This document shows positions 6,118 to 14,018 of a stretch of DNA of 14,720 nucleotides, piece after piece. The position numbers and the translations under genes are program-made. The notes below the pieces were generated by a model, which was not told where the DNA came from, searched no databases, and worked only from the letters and a program-made list of their open reading frames with translations. Origin of the DNA: Clostridiales bacterium (GTDB lineage: Bacteria; Bacillota; Clostridia; Peptostreptococcales; Anaerovoracaceae); the NCBI GenBank assembly GCA_012799165.1, contig JAAZLU010000012.1, positions 1 through 14,720 on the forward strand, in the 5' to 3' direction. Every line of letters starts with the position of its first letter. The first letter of the stretch is position 1.

Positions 6118-7140
6118 ATGAGAGTTGTAGTTTTAGCCGGTGGATACAGCCCTGAAAGGGAGGTTTCATTCTCGTCGGGAGCCTTGATTGCCAATGCTTT
6201 GATAGAAAACGGTCATGAGGTGATGCTGCTCGATTTATATCTGGGAAACGAGAATAAAGACTTTCCGGCGGTATACACGAAAGAGGCTGTATACTCGTAT
6301 CAAGTTCAGGAGGCGGAGCCCGATCTAGATAAGCTGCAGAAGCTTTCGAGCAGCAAGGAATTGATAGGGCCGGGCGTTATCGAGCTTTGTCAGCAGGCGG
6401 ATGTTGTATTTATAGCTCTGCACGGCTCAATGGGAGAGAACGGCCAGCTTCAGGCCGTGTTTGATTTATATAATGTAAATTATACCGGCTCCGGTTACAT
6501 AGGCTGTCTTTTGTCGATGGATAAAGATATAGCAAAGAAATTGATGAGGCAAAACAGTATATTGACCCCGCCCGGGATAACTGCCTATAAAAATGTACCT
6601 TGCAATCTTAAAAATGTTACATTTCCATGTGTTGTCAAGCCCTGCAGCAATGGATCGAGCATAGGTGTATCGTTCGCAGATAACGAGGACGAATTAAAAG
6701 TTGCTATGGATAACGCTTTTAAGTACGAGGATAAAATACTAATAGAACAAAAAATTGTGGGGAGGGAATTCTCCGCAGGAATTCTGGATAATCAGGCATT
6801 GCCTCTCATAGAAATCATACCCAAAGAGGGCTTTTATGACTATAAAAACAAATACCAAAAGGGCGCCGCGAATGAAATTTGTCCTGCGGCGATCGACCCC
6901 GATTTGACTGCAAAGATACAAAGCGAAGCCATGAAAATTCACCACACTTTGAATCTGGGTTTTTATTCGAGGATGGATTTTATCTTGGACGAGAGCGACA
7001 ATTGTTACTGGCTGGAGGCGAATTCATTGCCAGGCATGACTCAGACGAGCCTGCTGCCGCAGGAAGCAGCAGCCGCGGGGATAGACTATAACATGCTGTG
7101 CGAGAAAATATGCAACGCGGCTGTGCGCGAAAGACCGTAA
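6118..7140 (+). CDS. ddl: D-alanine-D-alanine ligase
   Basis: Cytoplasmic ATP-grasp enzyme that joins two D-alanines for the peptidoglycan precursor; 340 residues, normal length. The N-terminal motif GGYSPEREVSFSSG (8-21) includes Glu15, the conserved residue contacting the first D-Ala. Further on come HGSMGENGQLQ (102-112), LLSMDKDIAKKLM (131-143), the ATP-grasp segment VVKPCSNGSSIGVSF (172-186), EQKIVGREFSAGIL (210-223), the omega-loop FYDYKNKY with Tyr246, and the metal and substrate region RMDF (285-288) and EANSLPGMT (300-308). The omega-loop Tyr points to D-Ala-D-Ala rather than the D-Ala-D-Lac product of vancomycin-resistance ligases. The start has GGGAG close upstream (about 5 nt). 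It stands apart from other cell-wall genes and is followed by a small membrane protein gene after 40 nt. Confidence 0.93.
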   Translation: MRVVVLAGGYSPEREVSFSSGALIANALIENGHEVMLLDLYLGNENKDFPAVYTKEAVYSYQVQEAEPDLDKLQKLSSSKELIGPGVIELCQQADVVFIALHGSMGENGQLQAVFDLYNVNYTGSGYIGCLLSMDKDIAKKLMRQNSILTPPGITAYKNVPCNLKNVTFPCVVKPCSNGSSIGVSFADNEDELKVAMDNAFKYEDKILIEQKIVGREFSAGILDNQALPLIEIIPKEGFYDYKNKYQKGAANEICPAAIDPDLTAKIQSEAMKIHHTLNLGFYSRMDFILDESDNCYWLEANSLPGMTQTSLLPQEAAAAGIDYNMLCEKICNAAVRERP

Positions 7141-7180
7141 GTGTATACATAGCCTATCCGCAAGGGCAAGGGACAAATAC

Positions 7181-7453
7181 ATGAAATCAAATTTTTTTGT
7201 ATATTACCTGATAATAGTAAATATCGTAACTTTTGCATTGTTCGCCATCGATAAATTCATCGCGGTAAAAAATCGTACGCGGATAAGAAATGCCACGCTG
7301 CTGGGCATGGCATTCATAGGCGGTTCTGTCGGTGCTTTGCTCGCAATGCATCTTTTCAGACATAAAACAAAACGACTTTCTTATACCATTGGTATTACGC
7401 TGATGCTTCTTATTCAGGCAGCGGCACTTTTTTGGCTTCGCGAGCAAATATGA
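7181..7453 (+). CDS. DUF1294 family small membrane protein
   Basis: A 90-residue protein of unknown function with three predicted membrane segments: about 6-23, 40-60 (a glycine-rich helix containing FIGGSVGALLAM) and 69-87. Family marks are the aspartate-lysine pair after the first helix (AIDKFIAV, 22-29), RIRNATLL (34-41), GGSVGALLAMHLFRHKTKR (47-65) and the final hydrophobic helix. The ATG has AGGGA 7 nt upstream. It follows ddl by 40 nt without a terminator and is likely co-transcribed with it. No function can be inferred from the sequence; a link to the cell envelope is suggested only by the ddl neighbour. Confidence 0.85.
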   Translation: MKSNFFVYYLIIVNIVTFALFAIDKFIAVKNRTRIRNATLLGMAFIGGSVGALLAMHLFRHKTKRLSYTIGITLMLLIQAAALFWLREQI

Positions 7454-7474
7454 GGGATTTGCCGGATTATAAAG

Positions 7475-7503
7475 TTGAGATTTTTTGGAGAGGATATTAC
7501 AAT
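7475..7503 (+). promoter_or_regulatory. Sigma-A type promoter of the formate/nitrite transporter gene
   Basis: TTGAGA (7475-7480), a 17-nt spacer and TACAAT (7498-7503) match five of six bases in each box. The start should be near 7510, with a leader of about 68 nt before the ATG. It separates the channel gene from the ddl-DUF1294 pair. Confidence 0.65.
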
Positions 7504-7577
7504 AGAAAACAATACCCAATTTTTTAATTTTAAGCCGGAGTTTATAAAAGCAGCGGCGATAATAAAGGTGCAATCAT

Positions 7578-8402
7578 ATGAATTTGCTGAATCCGACTGA
7601 AATCATCCAATACTATGCGGAGGCGGGGAAGACAAAGTCCGAAAGATCTGTCGGTAGGATGTTCCTTTTGGCCATTCTGGCCGGCTTGTTAATTGCCTTT
7701 GGAGGAGCTACCACCAATACGGCCGTCCACAGTATTCATAATGTTTCCATCGCTCGGATCATCTGTGGATTGCTGTTTCCCTTCGGCCTGGGGATGGTTA
7801 TGCTGCTGGGAGCGGAACTGTTCACCGGCAACTGCATGATCCCCATATCGATACTCGAGAAGAAAACTACACCCGGCAAGATGCTCCGCAATTGGATAGT
7901 AGTTTACTTTGGTAATTTTGCGGGAGCACTGTTGCTGGCTGCGGGTTGCGCCTATTTCGGGCAGATGAACTATTCCGGAGGAGCTCTGGCGGTCTATACA
8001 GTCAAGGTGGCGGTCGGAAAGTGCTCGCTGCCTTTTTTAGAGGGAATCGTTTTAGGGTTCTTCTGTAATGTGCTGGTCTGCGCGGCAGTTCTGTGTAGCA
8101 TTTCGGCAAAAGATACCGGAGGTCGAATCTTCGGGGGCTACATCGGGGTAGCATTTTTCGTCATCTGCGGATTCGAACACTGCGTCGCCAATATGTACTA
8201 CATCCCGGCCGGGATCTTTGCGATGGATGTCCCCGAGTATGCACAGCTGGTCGCTGATGCGGGGATAGATACTTCGATGCTCACATGGAGCAATCTTTTC
8301 GCTCGCAATTTATTGCCTGTTACCATAGGCAACATTTTGGGCGGGGTGACCCTTGCCGTAGCCTTATGGGCTGCTCATCTGCGCGCGACGAGTGGGGATT
8401 AA
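7578..8402 (+). CDS. Formate/nitrite transporter (FNT) family channel
   Basis: Pentameric inner-membrane channel for small monovalent anions such as formate, nitrite or hydrosulfide; 274 residues, normal for the family, with six predicted membrane helices. Family motifs are present: GGATTNTAVH (42-51), GAELFTGN (78-85, with Thr83), the second-half motif VGKCSLPFLEG (146-156) and LGFFCN (159-164), GFEHCVANMYYIP (198-210) with the central pore His201, and NLLPVTIGNILGG (244-256). The ATG has AAAGGTG about 8 nt upstream. In a fermentative anaerobe formate export after pyruvate formate-lyase is the simplest role, but the neighbours do not decide between formate, nitrite and hydrosulfide. It is a single-gene unit. 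Confidence 0.92.
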   Translation: MNLLNPTEIIQYYAEAGKTKSERSVGRMFLLAILAGLLIAFGGATTNTAVHSIHNVSIARIICGLLFPFGLGMVMLLGAELFTGNCMIPISILEKKTTPGKMLRNWIVVYFGNFAGALLLAAGCAYFGQMNYSGGALAVYTVKVAVGKCSLPFLEGIVLGFFCNVLVCAAVLCSISAKDTGGRIFGGYIGVAFFVICGFEHCVANMYYIPAGIFAMDVPEYAQLVADAGIDTSMLTWSNLFARNLLPVTIGNILGGVTLAVALWAAHLRATSGD

Positions 8403-8449
8403 TCTGCAAGATTTTAAGAAATAATAATAATTAATCATTCAATTTGCTA

Positions 8450-8478
8450 TTTACAAAGCTGTAATAGTGTGATATAAA
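8450..8478 (+). promoter_or_regulatory. Promoter of the tetR gene and perhaps the exporter operon
   Basis: TTTACA (8450-8455), 17-nt spacer, TATAAA (8473-8478), five of six consensus bases in each box. The start falls near 8485, directly at the palindromic operator, the standard layout for TetR autorepression. Confidence 0.7.
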
Positions 8479-8485
8479 TTTATTG

Positions 8486-8502
8486 ACCGACAGCCTGTCG
8501 GT
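8486..8502. promoter_or_regulatory. Palindromic TetR operator at the tetR promoter
   Basis: ACCGACAG-C-CTGTCGGT is a perfect 8-bp-arm palindrome with a one-base centre, 8 bp downstream of the -10 box. Size, symmetry and placement are typical for a TetR-family dimer site. A related copy (14 of 17 positions) lies before the MFS gene at 9261-9277. Confidence 0.75.
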
Positions 8503-8571
8503 AAAACTGTGCCGGGAGAACTATCAACGAGCGACCGAGCCCGGCCAAAAAGGTAAAGGACAAAAGATAGG

Positions 8572-9198
8572 ATGAGAGTTACAAAGTCCGCAGAGGAAAG
8601 AAAAAACGAAATACTGGATGTGGCGGAACAGCTGTTTGTGGAAAAGGGGTTTGATAATACCAGTACGAACGACATCATCAATGAGGTCGGCATCGCGCGG
8701 GGCACACTGTACTACCACTTCAAATCCAAGGAAGAAATTCTCGATGCGATGGTGGAGCGGATAAGGCGCGATAAGATTGCGCAGGCGGCTGCGATAGTTG
8801 CAAGCAGGGAGCTTCCGCTTCTCGAGCGCCTCAGCGGGGCGGTCATGGCATTGAACATCGAGGGGGATGTCGGTGTCGAGGTCTTGGAACAGATTCATAT
8901 GCCCGAGAACGCCTTGCTTCACCAGAAGATGCAGGAGCGCGTCATAAGCGGGGTGGTCCCCGTTATCGCAAGTCTCATAGAAGAGGGAAAGGCGAACGGC
9001 ATATTCGACACGAAATATCCTGCGGATGCGGTGGAGATGATCATCACCTATTCGAGCATGGCCTTCGACAATCTTGCCGACTTATCGCCCGAAGAGATGC
9101 AAAAAAAGAGCATGGCTTTTATCTATCATACCGAGAGGGTTCTTGGCGCAAAGGAAGGAAGCCTTTCAGCGGCGATCATGAAGATATTTAACAAGTAA
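8572..9198 (+). CDS. TetR/AcrR family transcriptional repressor
   Basis: A 208-residue one-component repressor. The N-terminal DNA-binding domain (about 10-57) has the classic pattern NEILDVAEQLFVEKGF, then the helix-turn-helix TNDIINEVGIARGTLYYHF (32-50) and KSKEEIL. The remaining 150 residues form the variable helical ligand-binding and dimer domain; its ligand is not predictable. A ribosome binding site AAAGGA lies 11 nt before the ATG, slightly long. Two related palindromes, one at its own promoter and one in front of the downstream MFS gene, indicate autoregulation and control of the MFS-ABC exporter genes. Confidence 0.93.
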   Translation: MRVTKSAEERKNEILDVAEQLFVEKGFDNTSTNDIINEVGIARGTLYYHFKSKEEILDAMVERIRRDKIAQAAAIVASRELPLLERLSGAVMALNIEGDVGVEVLEQIHMPENALLHQKMQERVISGVVPVIASLIEEGKANGIFDTKYPADAVEMIITYSSMAFDNLADLSPEEMQKKSMAFIYHTERVLGAKEGSLSAAIMKIFNK

Positions 9199-9213
9199 AG
9201 AGCAACAGGGGAA

Positions 9214-9245
9214 ACGGGGCCTGTCACGGTCGATGACGGCCCCGT
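9214..9245. other. Strong GC-rich hairpin between tetR and the MFS gene
   Basis: ACGGGGCC (9214-9221) pairs with GGCCCCGT (9238-9245). After a bulged T, GTCA (9223-9226) pairs with TGAC (9234-9237), leaving a 7-nt loop: 12 paired bases. Neither side is followed by a T tract, so it is not a standard terminator. It could stabilise or separate the tetR transcript from the exporter transcript. Confidence 0.5.
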
Positions 9246-9260
9246 AAATTAGAAGGGTTT

Positions 9261-9277
9261 AACGACAGGCAGTCGGT
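9261..9277. promoter_or_regulatory. Second, degenerate TetR operator before the MFS exporter gene
   Basis: AACGACAGGCAGTCGGT matches the perfect tetR operator at 14 of 17 positions and keeps the CGACAG and GTCGGT cores. It ends 30 nt before the MFS ATG. I see no clear -35/-10 pair around it, so it may cover a weak promoter or act as a roadblock on tetR read-through. Confidence 0.6.
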
Positions 9278-9307
9278 CGAACAAAGAGAGGATATCCGGA
9301 GAGTAAT

Positions 9308-10558
9308 ATGAAAGCAAAGACTAATTACAGCAAATTTTTGCTCCTTTGGAGCGGAGAACTGGTATCGGCGATAGGGGGCGGCCTCACGAGCTTCGGACTC
9401 AGCGTATATGTTTTTCAAAGTACGGGAAGCGCCGGCAGCATGGCGCTGGTCGTCTTGCTGGCATTTCTGCCGAATCTGCTGCTGAGCGCCCCGGCAGGAG
9501 TCCTCGCCGACAGATACGACAGAAGGCTGATGATGATAATCGGCGACGGACTGTCCGCCCTCGGACTTGTCTACATTCTTCTCTGCATGCTCGGAGGTGA
9601 GGCGGCGCTGCATCAGATCTGCATAGGGGTATTCATCAGCTCCGTCTTTTCATCGCTTCTTGAGCCTGCCTACAGGGCGACCGTGACCGACCTTCTGAGC
9701 AGGGAAGAGTATTCGAGGGCGAGCGGCATGGTAAGCATAGCGGGGAGCGCCAGATACCTTATATCACCTGTAATTGCGGGATTCCTGCTCTCCGTGAGCG
9801 ATATAAAACTCCTGCTGCTCATAGATATAGGCACATTTTTCCTGACGGCAATTTGCACCGCAATTGTCAGATCGGGCCTCGAGTCTAAGACGCCGGAATG
9901 CCAAACGACTTTTTTGGAGAGCTTCAGGGAAGGGTGGAGCGCGATTGCGGAAAAGCGCGGGCTCGTAATTCTCGTCGTCGTTTCCTCCGTAATGACCTGC
10001 TTTATGGGTGCTATGCAAATTCTCTCGGAGCCGATGATTCTCGACTTTGCAAGCAGCAGAGTCCTGGGCATCGCCGAGACCGTATGCGCATCGGGGATGC
10101 TCGTATCGAGTCTGATTATAGGAATTAGAGGCTTAAAGAAAGATTTCGCGAGAACGCTCAGCGTTTCGCTGGTGTTGGCGGGTTTCGCGATGCTCGGCTT
10201 CGGACTGAAGGAGAACATTTATCTGATCTGCTGCTTCGGGTTTGTGTTCTTTTTTATGCTGCCCTTTGCCAACAATTGTCTGGATTATATGTTCAGGACT
10301 AATGTGGATGCAGGCAAACAGGGCAGAGCATGGGGACTGGTTGGTTTTCTTTCGCAGATAGGTTATGTGATAGCTTACGGATCCGTAGGGCTGCTGGCGG
10401 ATAAGATAGCTCTAATAAGACAGCAGAGCGTAGGTAGGGCTGCGGCGGGGTTGATTATGGTTTCGGGTTTGCTTCTTGCGCTTCTCGCCGTGGCATTGTA
10501 TCAATTCAAAGATGTGAGGGGATTGGAGAAAAATGAAAAAACGCTTAATTATCAATGA
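9308..10558 (+). CDS. Major facilitator superfamily exporter (MFS_3-like, macrolide-efflux type)
   Basis: A 416-residue, 12-helix inner-membrane secondary transporter, proton-coupled in known relatives. The loop 2-3 motif GVLADRYDRR (64-73) is the standard MFS signature. PAYRATVTDLL with REEYSRASG (120-140) is typical of the efflux branch that includes macrolide exporters, and the second half opens with VILVVVSSVMTCFMG (220-234). The substrate cannot be read; lipophilic drugs or a self-made compound are equally possible. The ATG has GGAG about 5-6 nt upstream. The gene overlaps the start of the ABC permease by 26 nt, so the two are translated together. Control by the TetR regulator upstream is suggested by the operator copy at 9261-9277. 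Confidence 0.9.
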   Translation: MKAKTNYSKFLLLWSGELVSAIGGGLTSFGLSVYVFQSTGSAGSMALVVLLAFLPNLLLSAPAGVLADRYDRRLMMIIGDGLSALGLVYILLCMLGGEAALHQICIGVFISSVFSSLLEPAYRATVTDLLSREEYSRASGMVSIAGSARYLISPVIAGFLLSVSDIKLLLLIDIGTFFLTAICTAIVRSGLESKTPECQTTFLESFREGWSAIAEKRGLVILVVVSSVMTCFMGAMQILSEPMILDFASSRVLGIAETVCASGMLVSSLIIGIRGLKKDFARTLSVSLVLAGFAMLGFGLKENIYLICCFGFVFFFMLPFANNCLDYMFRTNVDAGKQGRAWGLVGFLSQIGYVIAYGSVGLLADKIALIRQQSVGRAAAGLIMVSGLLLALLAVALYQFKDVRGLEKNEKTLNYQ

Positions 10559-12803
10559 TTTCAAGGCGAACAAGCTCGTCAGCATATCGACCTGCATTTT
10601 CATGGCGGTCTCCGCGATGCTGCTGGGCCTTTCGATACTTCTATTCGGAAGCCTCTCGAGCGCCATCGATGGCCTGATGCTGGAGGCGAAGACGCCGGAT
10701 TTCCTGCAGATGCATGCAGGAGAGATCGATGAAGAACAGATAGCCCGCTTTTCAAAGAGCAGAAGCGATGTGGAGGCTATGCAGGTATGCGGCTTTTTAA
10801 ACCTGCAGAATGCCCAATTGAGCCTCGCTGAAAGCTCCCTCATCAACAGTACGCAGGACAACGGGCTCTGCATCCAAAACGAATTCTTCGATTTTATGAT
10901 CGACGCGGAAAATAACAGGGTAGAGCCCGAAGCCGGAGAGGTTTATGTTCCGGTCTGCTACAAGAGCGAGTACGGGCTCGAGGCGGGAGATACTATGCAG
11001 ATCGCTTCGGAAAAGCTTCGCATTGCGGGCTTCATCAGGGATTCGCAGATGAATTCCATGATGGCCTCATCCAAGAGGTTTCTCGTCAGCGAGGCGGATT
11101 ACGAAAGGCTGAGCCCCCTTGGGAGCGAAGAGTATCTAATAGAATTCAAGCTAAAAGAAGGAAGCGATACCAATGCTTTCGCCACGGCCTACGAGGATGC
11201 AGGGCTGCAGAAAAACGGCCCCACGATTACATATTCGCTCATTAAGATGATGAATGCGCTATCCGACGGGATGATGATTCTCGTAATACTTCTGGTCAGC
11301 GTCGTGGTGCTGTTCATATCCATGCTCTGCATAAGATATATGATACTGACGCAGCTCGAGAAGGATAAGCGCGAAATAGGGATGCTAAAGGCCGTCGGTA
11401 TTTCGAGGAGGGATCTGCGCGGACTCTACTTTTCAAAGTATCTGCTGCTCTCCGCAATTGGGAGCCTCGTCGGCCTCGCAGCGGCATTGATTGTTGCAAG
11501 GCCGCTCGGCGCGCAGATGAGAGAGCTCTACGGCGATGCGGGCAATATGGGGATCATCTATGTTCTGATGATTATAGGCACTATTGTTGTTGAGGGGATT
11601 ATCCTCCTGTCCGTGTATCGCACACTCGGGAAGATGGAGAAGATGTCCGCCGTCGATATTCTTTACGGGCGTGGAAGCTTCGGAAGGAAGAAGAATCTGT
11701 ACCTTCCCATCGGGATCATAACTGCTGCGGCGGTATTCATGATACTGGTGCCGTGGAATATAAAGAGCACGATAGGGGCACCGGAATTCGTCACATACAT
11801 GGGTATCGGTGAGAGTCAGATTCGAATAGACATAAGGCAGACGGGGGACATAGAAAGGTCGGCTAAGCTCGTTGCCGAAGAGATGGGGCGCGACGATAGA
11901 GTTTCGGATTACACTCTGATGAACACCGGATCTTACAAGACTTTACTGCCCGACGGGGATTCATATAACCTGATGATAGAAAACGGAGACCACGGAAAAT
12001 TCCCCGTGCGATACATCGAGGGAAGCTATCCGAGCGCTGCGGATGAGATAGCATTATCCATACTCAATTCACAAGAGATGAATGTAGTTGTCGGAGACAC
12101 TATTCAAGTCTATACGGACGCGGGGGCTGCTCAGGCGGAGGCCTTGTCCTGCAGGGTCTGCGGAATATATTCGGATGTTACGAACGGCGGAAAGACGGCC
12201 AAAGCTGCCTTTGCCGACGCAGGCGATAAGACGCCTCTGATGTGGAGCATAATATATCTGTCTTTGGAAGATGAAAAGCTTGCGGACAAATGGGTCGAGG
12301 AGTATAGGGCGAAGTATTCATCGCTGGACGGTGGGGTCAAGGTTCTTAAGATAGCAGATCATGTGACGGGAACCTACGGACAGACCATACGCAATATTCA
12401 AAATGCGGCCACTGTATCGCTCATATCGGGATGCTTCATCCTGTTCGTAGTGATGCTGTTGCTCCTGCGCCTGGTAATCTGGAGGGAACGGGGTGACAGC
12501 TCGCTCAAGAAGGCGTTTGGGTTCACATCGGCGGACATAAAGGCGGAGTATTTGAAGAAGACATTCATCTATGTTTTGCCCGGTATCGCAGTCGGAATCT
12601 TCGCAGGGATAGTTCCGGGGCAGGGTCTTGCGGGCGCATTGCTCGGCTCGATGGGAGCATATGGATTTAGATTTATAATCGACCCGCTCGCGGTGTTTGG
12701 GCTCACGCCGGTGGTGATAGCTGTAGCGGCAGCCCTGGCGACGGTAGTGAGCCTGCGGGAAGTCGGCAAAATTCGCGCATACGAGTGCCTTGCGGCACGC
12801 TGA
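10533..12803 (+). CDS. FtsX-type ABC transporter permease (duplicated FtsX domain)
   Basis: A 756-residue permease with about eight predicted membrane helices: 15-43, then a large outer domain (about 45-240), 246-272, 302-324 and 340-364; then 388-408, a second outer domain (about 410-625), 627-649, 675-700 and 715-740. This is two copies of the FtsX/MacB-like unit. The first cytoplasmic coupling segment EIGMLKAVGISRRDL (281-295) is canonical; the second copy has RERGDSSLKKAFGFTSADI (651-669). Such permeases work with a separate ATPase to export lipids, peptides or antibiotics, or to pull on envelope substrates. GGAG lies about 5 nt before the ATG, inside the MFS reading frame. The ATPase gene follows after 29 nt. 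The substrate is unknown. Confidence 0.9.
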   Translation: MKKRLIINDFKANKLVSISTCIFMAVSAMLLGLSILLFGSLSSAIDGLMLEAKTPDFLQMHAGEIDEEQIARFSKSRSDVEAMQVCGFLNLQNAQLSLAESSLINSTQDNGLCIQNEFFDFMIDAENNRVEPEAGEVYVPVCYKSEYGLEAGDTMQIASEKLRIAGFIRDSQMNSMMASSKRFLVSEADYERLSPLGSEEYLIEFKLKEGSDTNAFATAYEDAGLQKNGPTITYSLIKMMNALSDGMMILVILLVSVVVLFISMLCIRYMILTQLEKDKREIGMLKAVGISRRDLRGLYFSKYLLLSAIGSLVGLAAALIVARPLGAQMRELYGDAGNMGIIYVLMIIGTIVVEGIILLSVYRTLGKMEKMSAVDILYGRGSFGRKKNLYLPIGIITAAAVFMILVPWNIKSTIGAPEFVTYMGIGESQIRIDIRQTGDIERSAKLVAEEMGRDDRVSDYTLMNTGSYKTLLPDGDSYNLMIENGDHGKFPVRYIEGSYPSAADEIALSILNSQEMNVVVGDTIQVYTDAGAAQAEALSCRVCGIYSDVTNGGKTAKAAFADAGDKTPLMWSIIYLSLEDEKLADKWVEEYRAKYSSLDGGVKVLKIADHVTGTYGQTIRNIQNAATVSLISGCFILFVVMLLLLRLVIWRERGDSSLKKAFGFTSADIKAEYLKKTFIYVLPGIAVGIFAGIVPGQGLAGALLGSMGAYGFRFIIDPLAVFGLTPVVIAVAAALATVVSLREVGKIRAYECLAAR

Positions 12804-12832
12804 TCAATAATGCTTAAGGGGAGGGGAAAACC

Positions 12833-13567
12833 ATGAACGAAATATTAAAAGTAAGGAATTTAAGCAAGGGGAAAATCCTCAAGGATATCAACTTCGAGAT
12901 GCAGGAAGGCGAGATGATCGCGGTGATGGGCCCGTCGGGCTCCGGCAAATCTACACTTCTATACAATGTGTCCGGGATGGATCAGGCTGACGACGGAGAG
13001 GTGTTCTTCAACGGCCGAGAAATCGTGGCCCTAAGCGAAGACGAGAAGGCGCGGCTGAGGCTCACCGCGATGGGCTTCGTGTTTCAGCAGATGAATGTGC
13101 TGTCAAATCTGAATATAATCGACAACATTGTCCTGCCGGCGCTCCATGCCAACAGGAAGAAAAAAAGCAGGCATTACGAGCGTGCGCGGTCTTTAATGGA
13201 TGTCTTCGGCATCGGAGATCTCGCCGAAAGGAAGGTCAACGAAGTCTCCGGAGGGCAGCTGCAGAGGGCCTGTATCTGTCGCAGCATGATGTCGGAACCC
13301 GAGATTATCTTCGCGGATGAACCCACCGGGGCCTTAAATCAGTCTGCGGCCGCGGATGTAATCGAAGCGTTTTTACAGATCAACCGACTGGGGACATCCG
13401 TGCTGATGGTCACCCACGACCTTAAAATCGCCGTGATGTGCGAGAGGATTCTATACATCCTCGACGGTGAAATCAGGGGTGAACTGAAGCTCGGAAAATA
13501 TGGGGACGAGGATATCCGGGAGCGCGAGAAAGTTGCGGCCGCCTGGCTCGCCGAAATGGGCTGGTGA
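12833..13567 (+). CDS. ABC transporter ATP-binding protein (MacB/LolD/FtsE-like)
   Basis: A 244-residue cytoplasmic ATPase that drives the FtsX-type permease encoded just upstream. All working parts are present: Walker A GPSGSGKST (33-41), Q-loop Gln85 in FVFQQMN, signature VSGGQLQRA (138-146), Walker B IIFADEPTGALN (158-169) and the switch His195 in MVTHD. The sequence is of the lipoprotein, peptide and antibiotic exporter group that pairs with FtsX-type permeases. The ATG has GGGAGGGG about 6 nt upstream. It is the last gene of the TetR-linked exporter cluster. No clear terminator follows; the next gene has its own promoter 8 nt after the stop. Confidence 0.94.
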   Translation: MNEILKVRNLSKGKILKDINFEMQEGEMIAVMGPSGSGKSTLLYNVSGMDQADDGEVFFNGREIVALSEDEKARLRLTAMGFVFQQMNVLSNLNIIDNIVLPALHANRKKKSRHYERARSLMDVFGIGDLAERKVNEVSGGQLQRACICRSMMSEPEIIFADEPTGALNQSAAADVIEAFLQINRLGTSVLMVTHDLKIAVMCERILYILDGEIRGELKLGKYGDEDIREREKVAAAWLAEMGW

Positions 13568-13574
13568 TAGTCGC

Positions 13575-13603
13575 TTGTTACTGCAGGACGGATAATGTAA
13601 AAT
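13575..13603 (+). promoter_or_regulatory. Promoter of the CGGC-domain gene
   Basis: TTGTTA (13575-13580), 17-nt spacer and TAAAAT (13598-13603). The -10 matches five of six bases and the -35 four of six. The start would be near 13610, 36 nt before the GTG start codon. Confidence 0.6.
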
Positions 13604-13645
13604 ACATATATAAAAATATGCATGAGCATTTGGGGAGGTACCATT

Positions 13646-13981
13646 GTGAAGGTAGGAATTATAAGATGCCTGCAGACGGAAAATTTTTGTCCCGGCACAT
13701 TTGATTTTAAGGCTATTGCCGATAAGACCGGCGTCTTTGAGGGCGTCGAGGAAGATATTGAACTTGTGGGCTTCATAAGCTGCGGCGGCTGCCCCGGAAA
13801 GAATGCCATACTCAGAGCGAAAAAGATGGTTAAGCTGGGTGCGGATACGATTGTCCTTGCAAGCTGCATCGAAAAGGGCACGCCTTTGGGTTATAAATGC
13901 CCCTTTGCCAAGATGATGAAGGATTCTCTCGTAAAGGGTTTGGCGGAAAATATTAAAATTTTAGATTATACTCACGAGTAA
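13646..13981 (+). CDS. CGGC domain-containing protein
   Basis: A 111-residue cytoplasmic Cys-rich protein of the CGGC family, biochemically undefined and thought to bind metal. Cysteines fall at the family positions: RC (Cys8) and Cys15 near the N-terminus, SCGGCPGK (Cys46 and Cys49), ASC (Cys74) and KCPF (Cys85), with GADTIVLASC (65-74) forming the expected strand before Cys74. I chose GTG at 13646 because GGGAGG lies about 8 nt upstream and the product then begins VKVGIIRC-like, as the family does; an in-frame ATG at 13622 adds eight unlikely residues and lies upstream of that site. It has its own promoter and terminator, so it is a monocistronic unit. Role unknown; metal or redox sensing is a guess from the cysteines. 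Confidence 0.88.
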   Translation: MKVGIIRCLQTENFCPGTFDFKAIADKTGVFEGVEEDIELVGFISCGGCPGKNAILRAKKMVKLGADTIVLASCIEKGTPLGYKCPFAKMMKDSLVKGLAENIKILDYTHE

Positions 13982-14018
13982 ATTGCGCTTGCCTAGCTAG
14001 CGCAGAGAGGCATAAAAG

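Noticed and set aside
6118..7140. Vancomycin-resistance type D-Ala-D-Lac ligase
   Set aside because: The omega-loop carries the Tyr (FYDYKNKY) typical of D-Ala-D-Ala ligases and there are no vanH or vanX neighbours.
7187..7573. Minus-strand open frame of 128 codons across the DUF1294 gene
   Set aside because: Antisense to a recognisable family member, Lys/Cys/Tyr-rich with no domain pattern, and it covers the promoter of the FNT gene.
9670..10873. Minus-strand open frames opposite the MFS and permease genes
   Set aside because: Both overlap well-supported membrane transporter genes on the other strand and have no motif or ribosome site.
13339..13881. Minus-strand open frame of 180 codons
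   Set aside because: Antisense to the C-terminus of the ATPase and to most of the CGGC gene; Ser/Pro-rich composition typical of a shadow frame.
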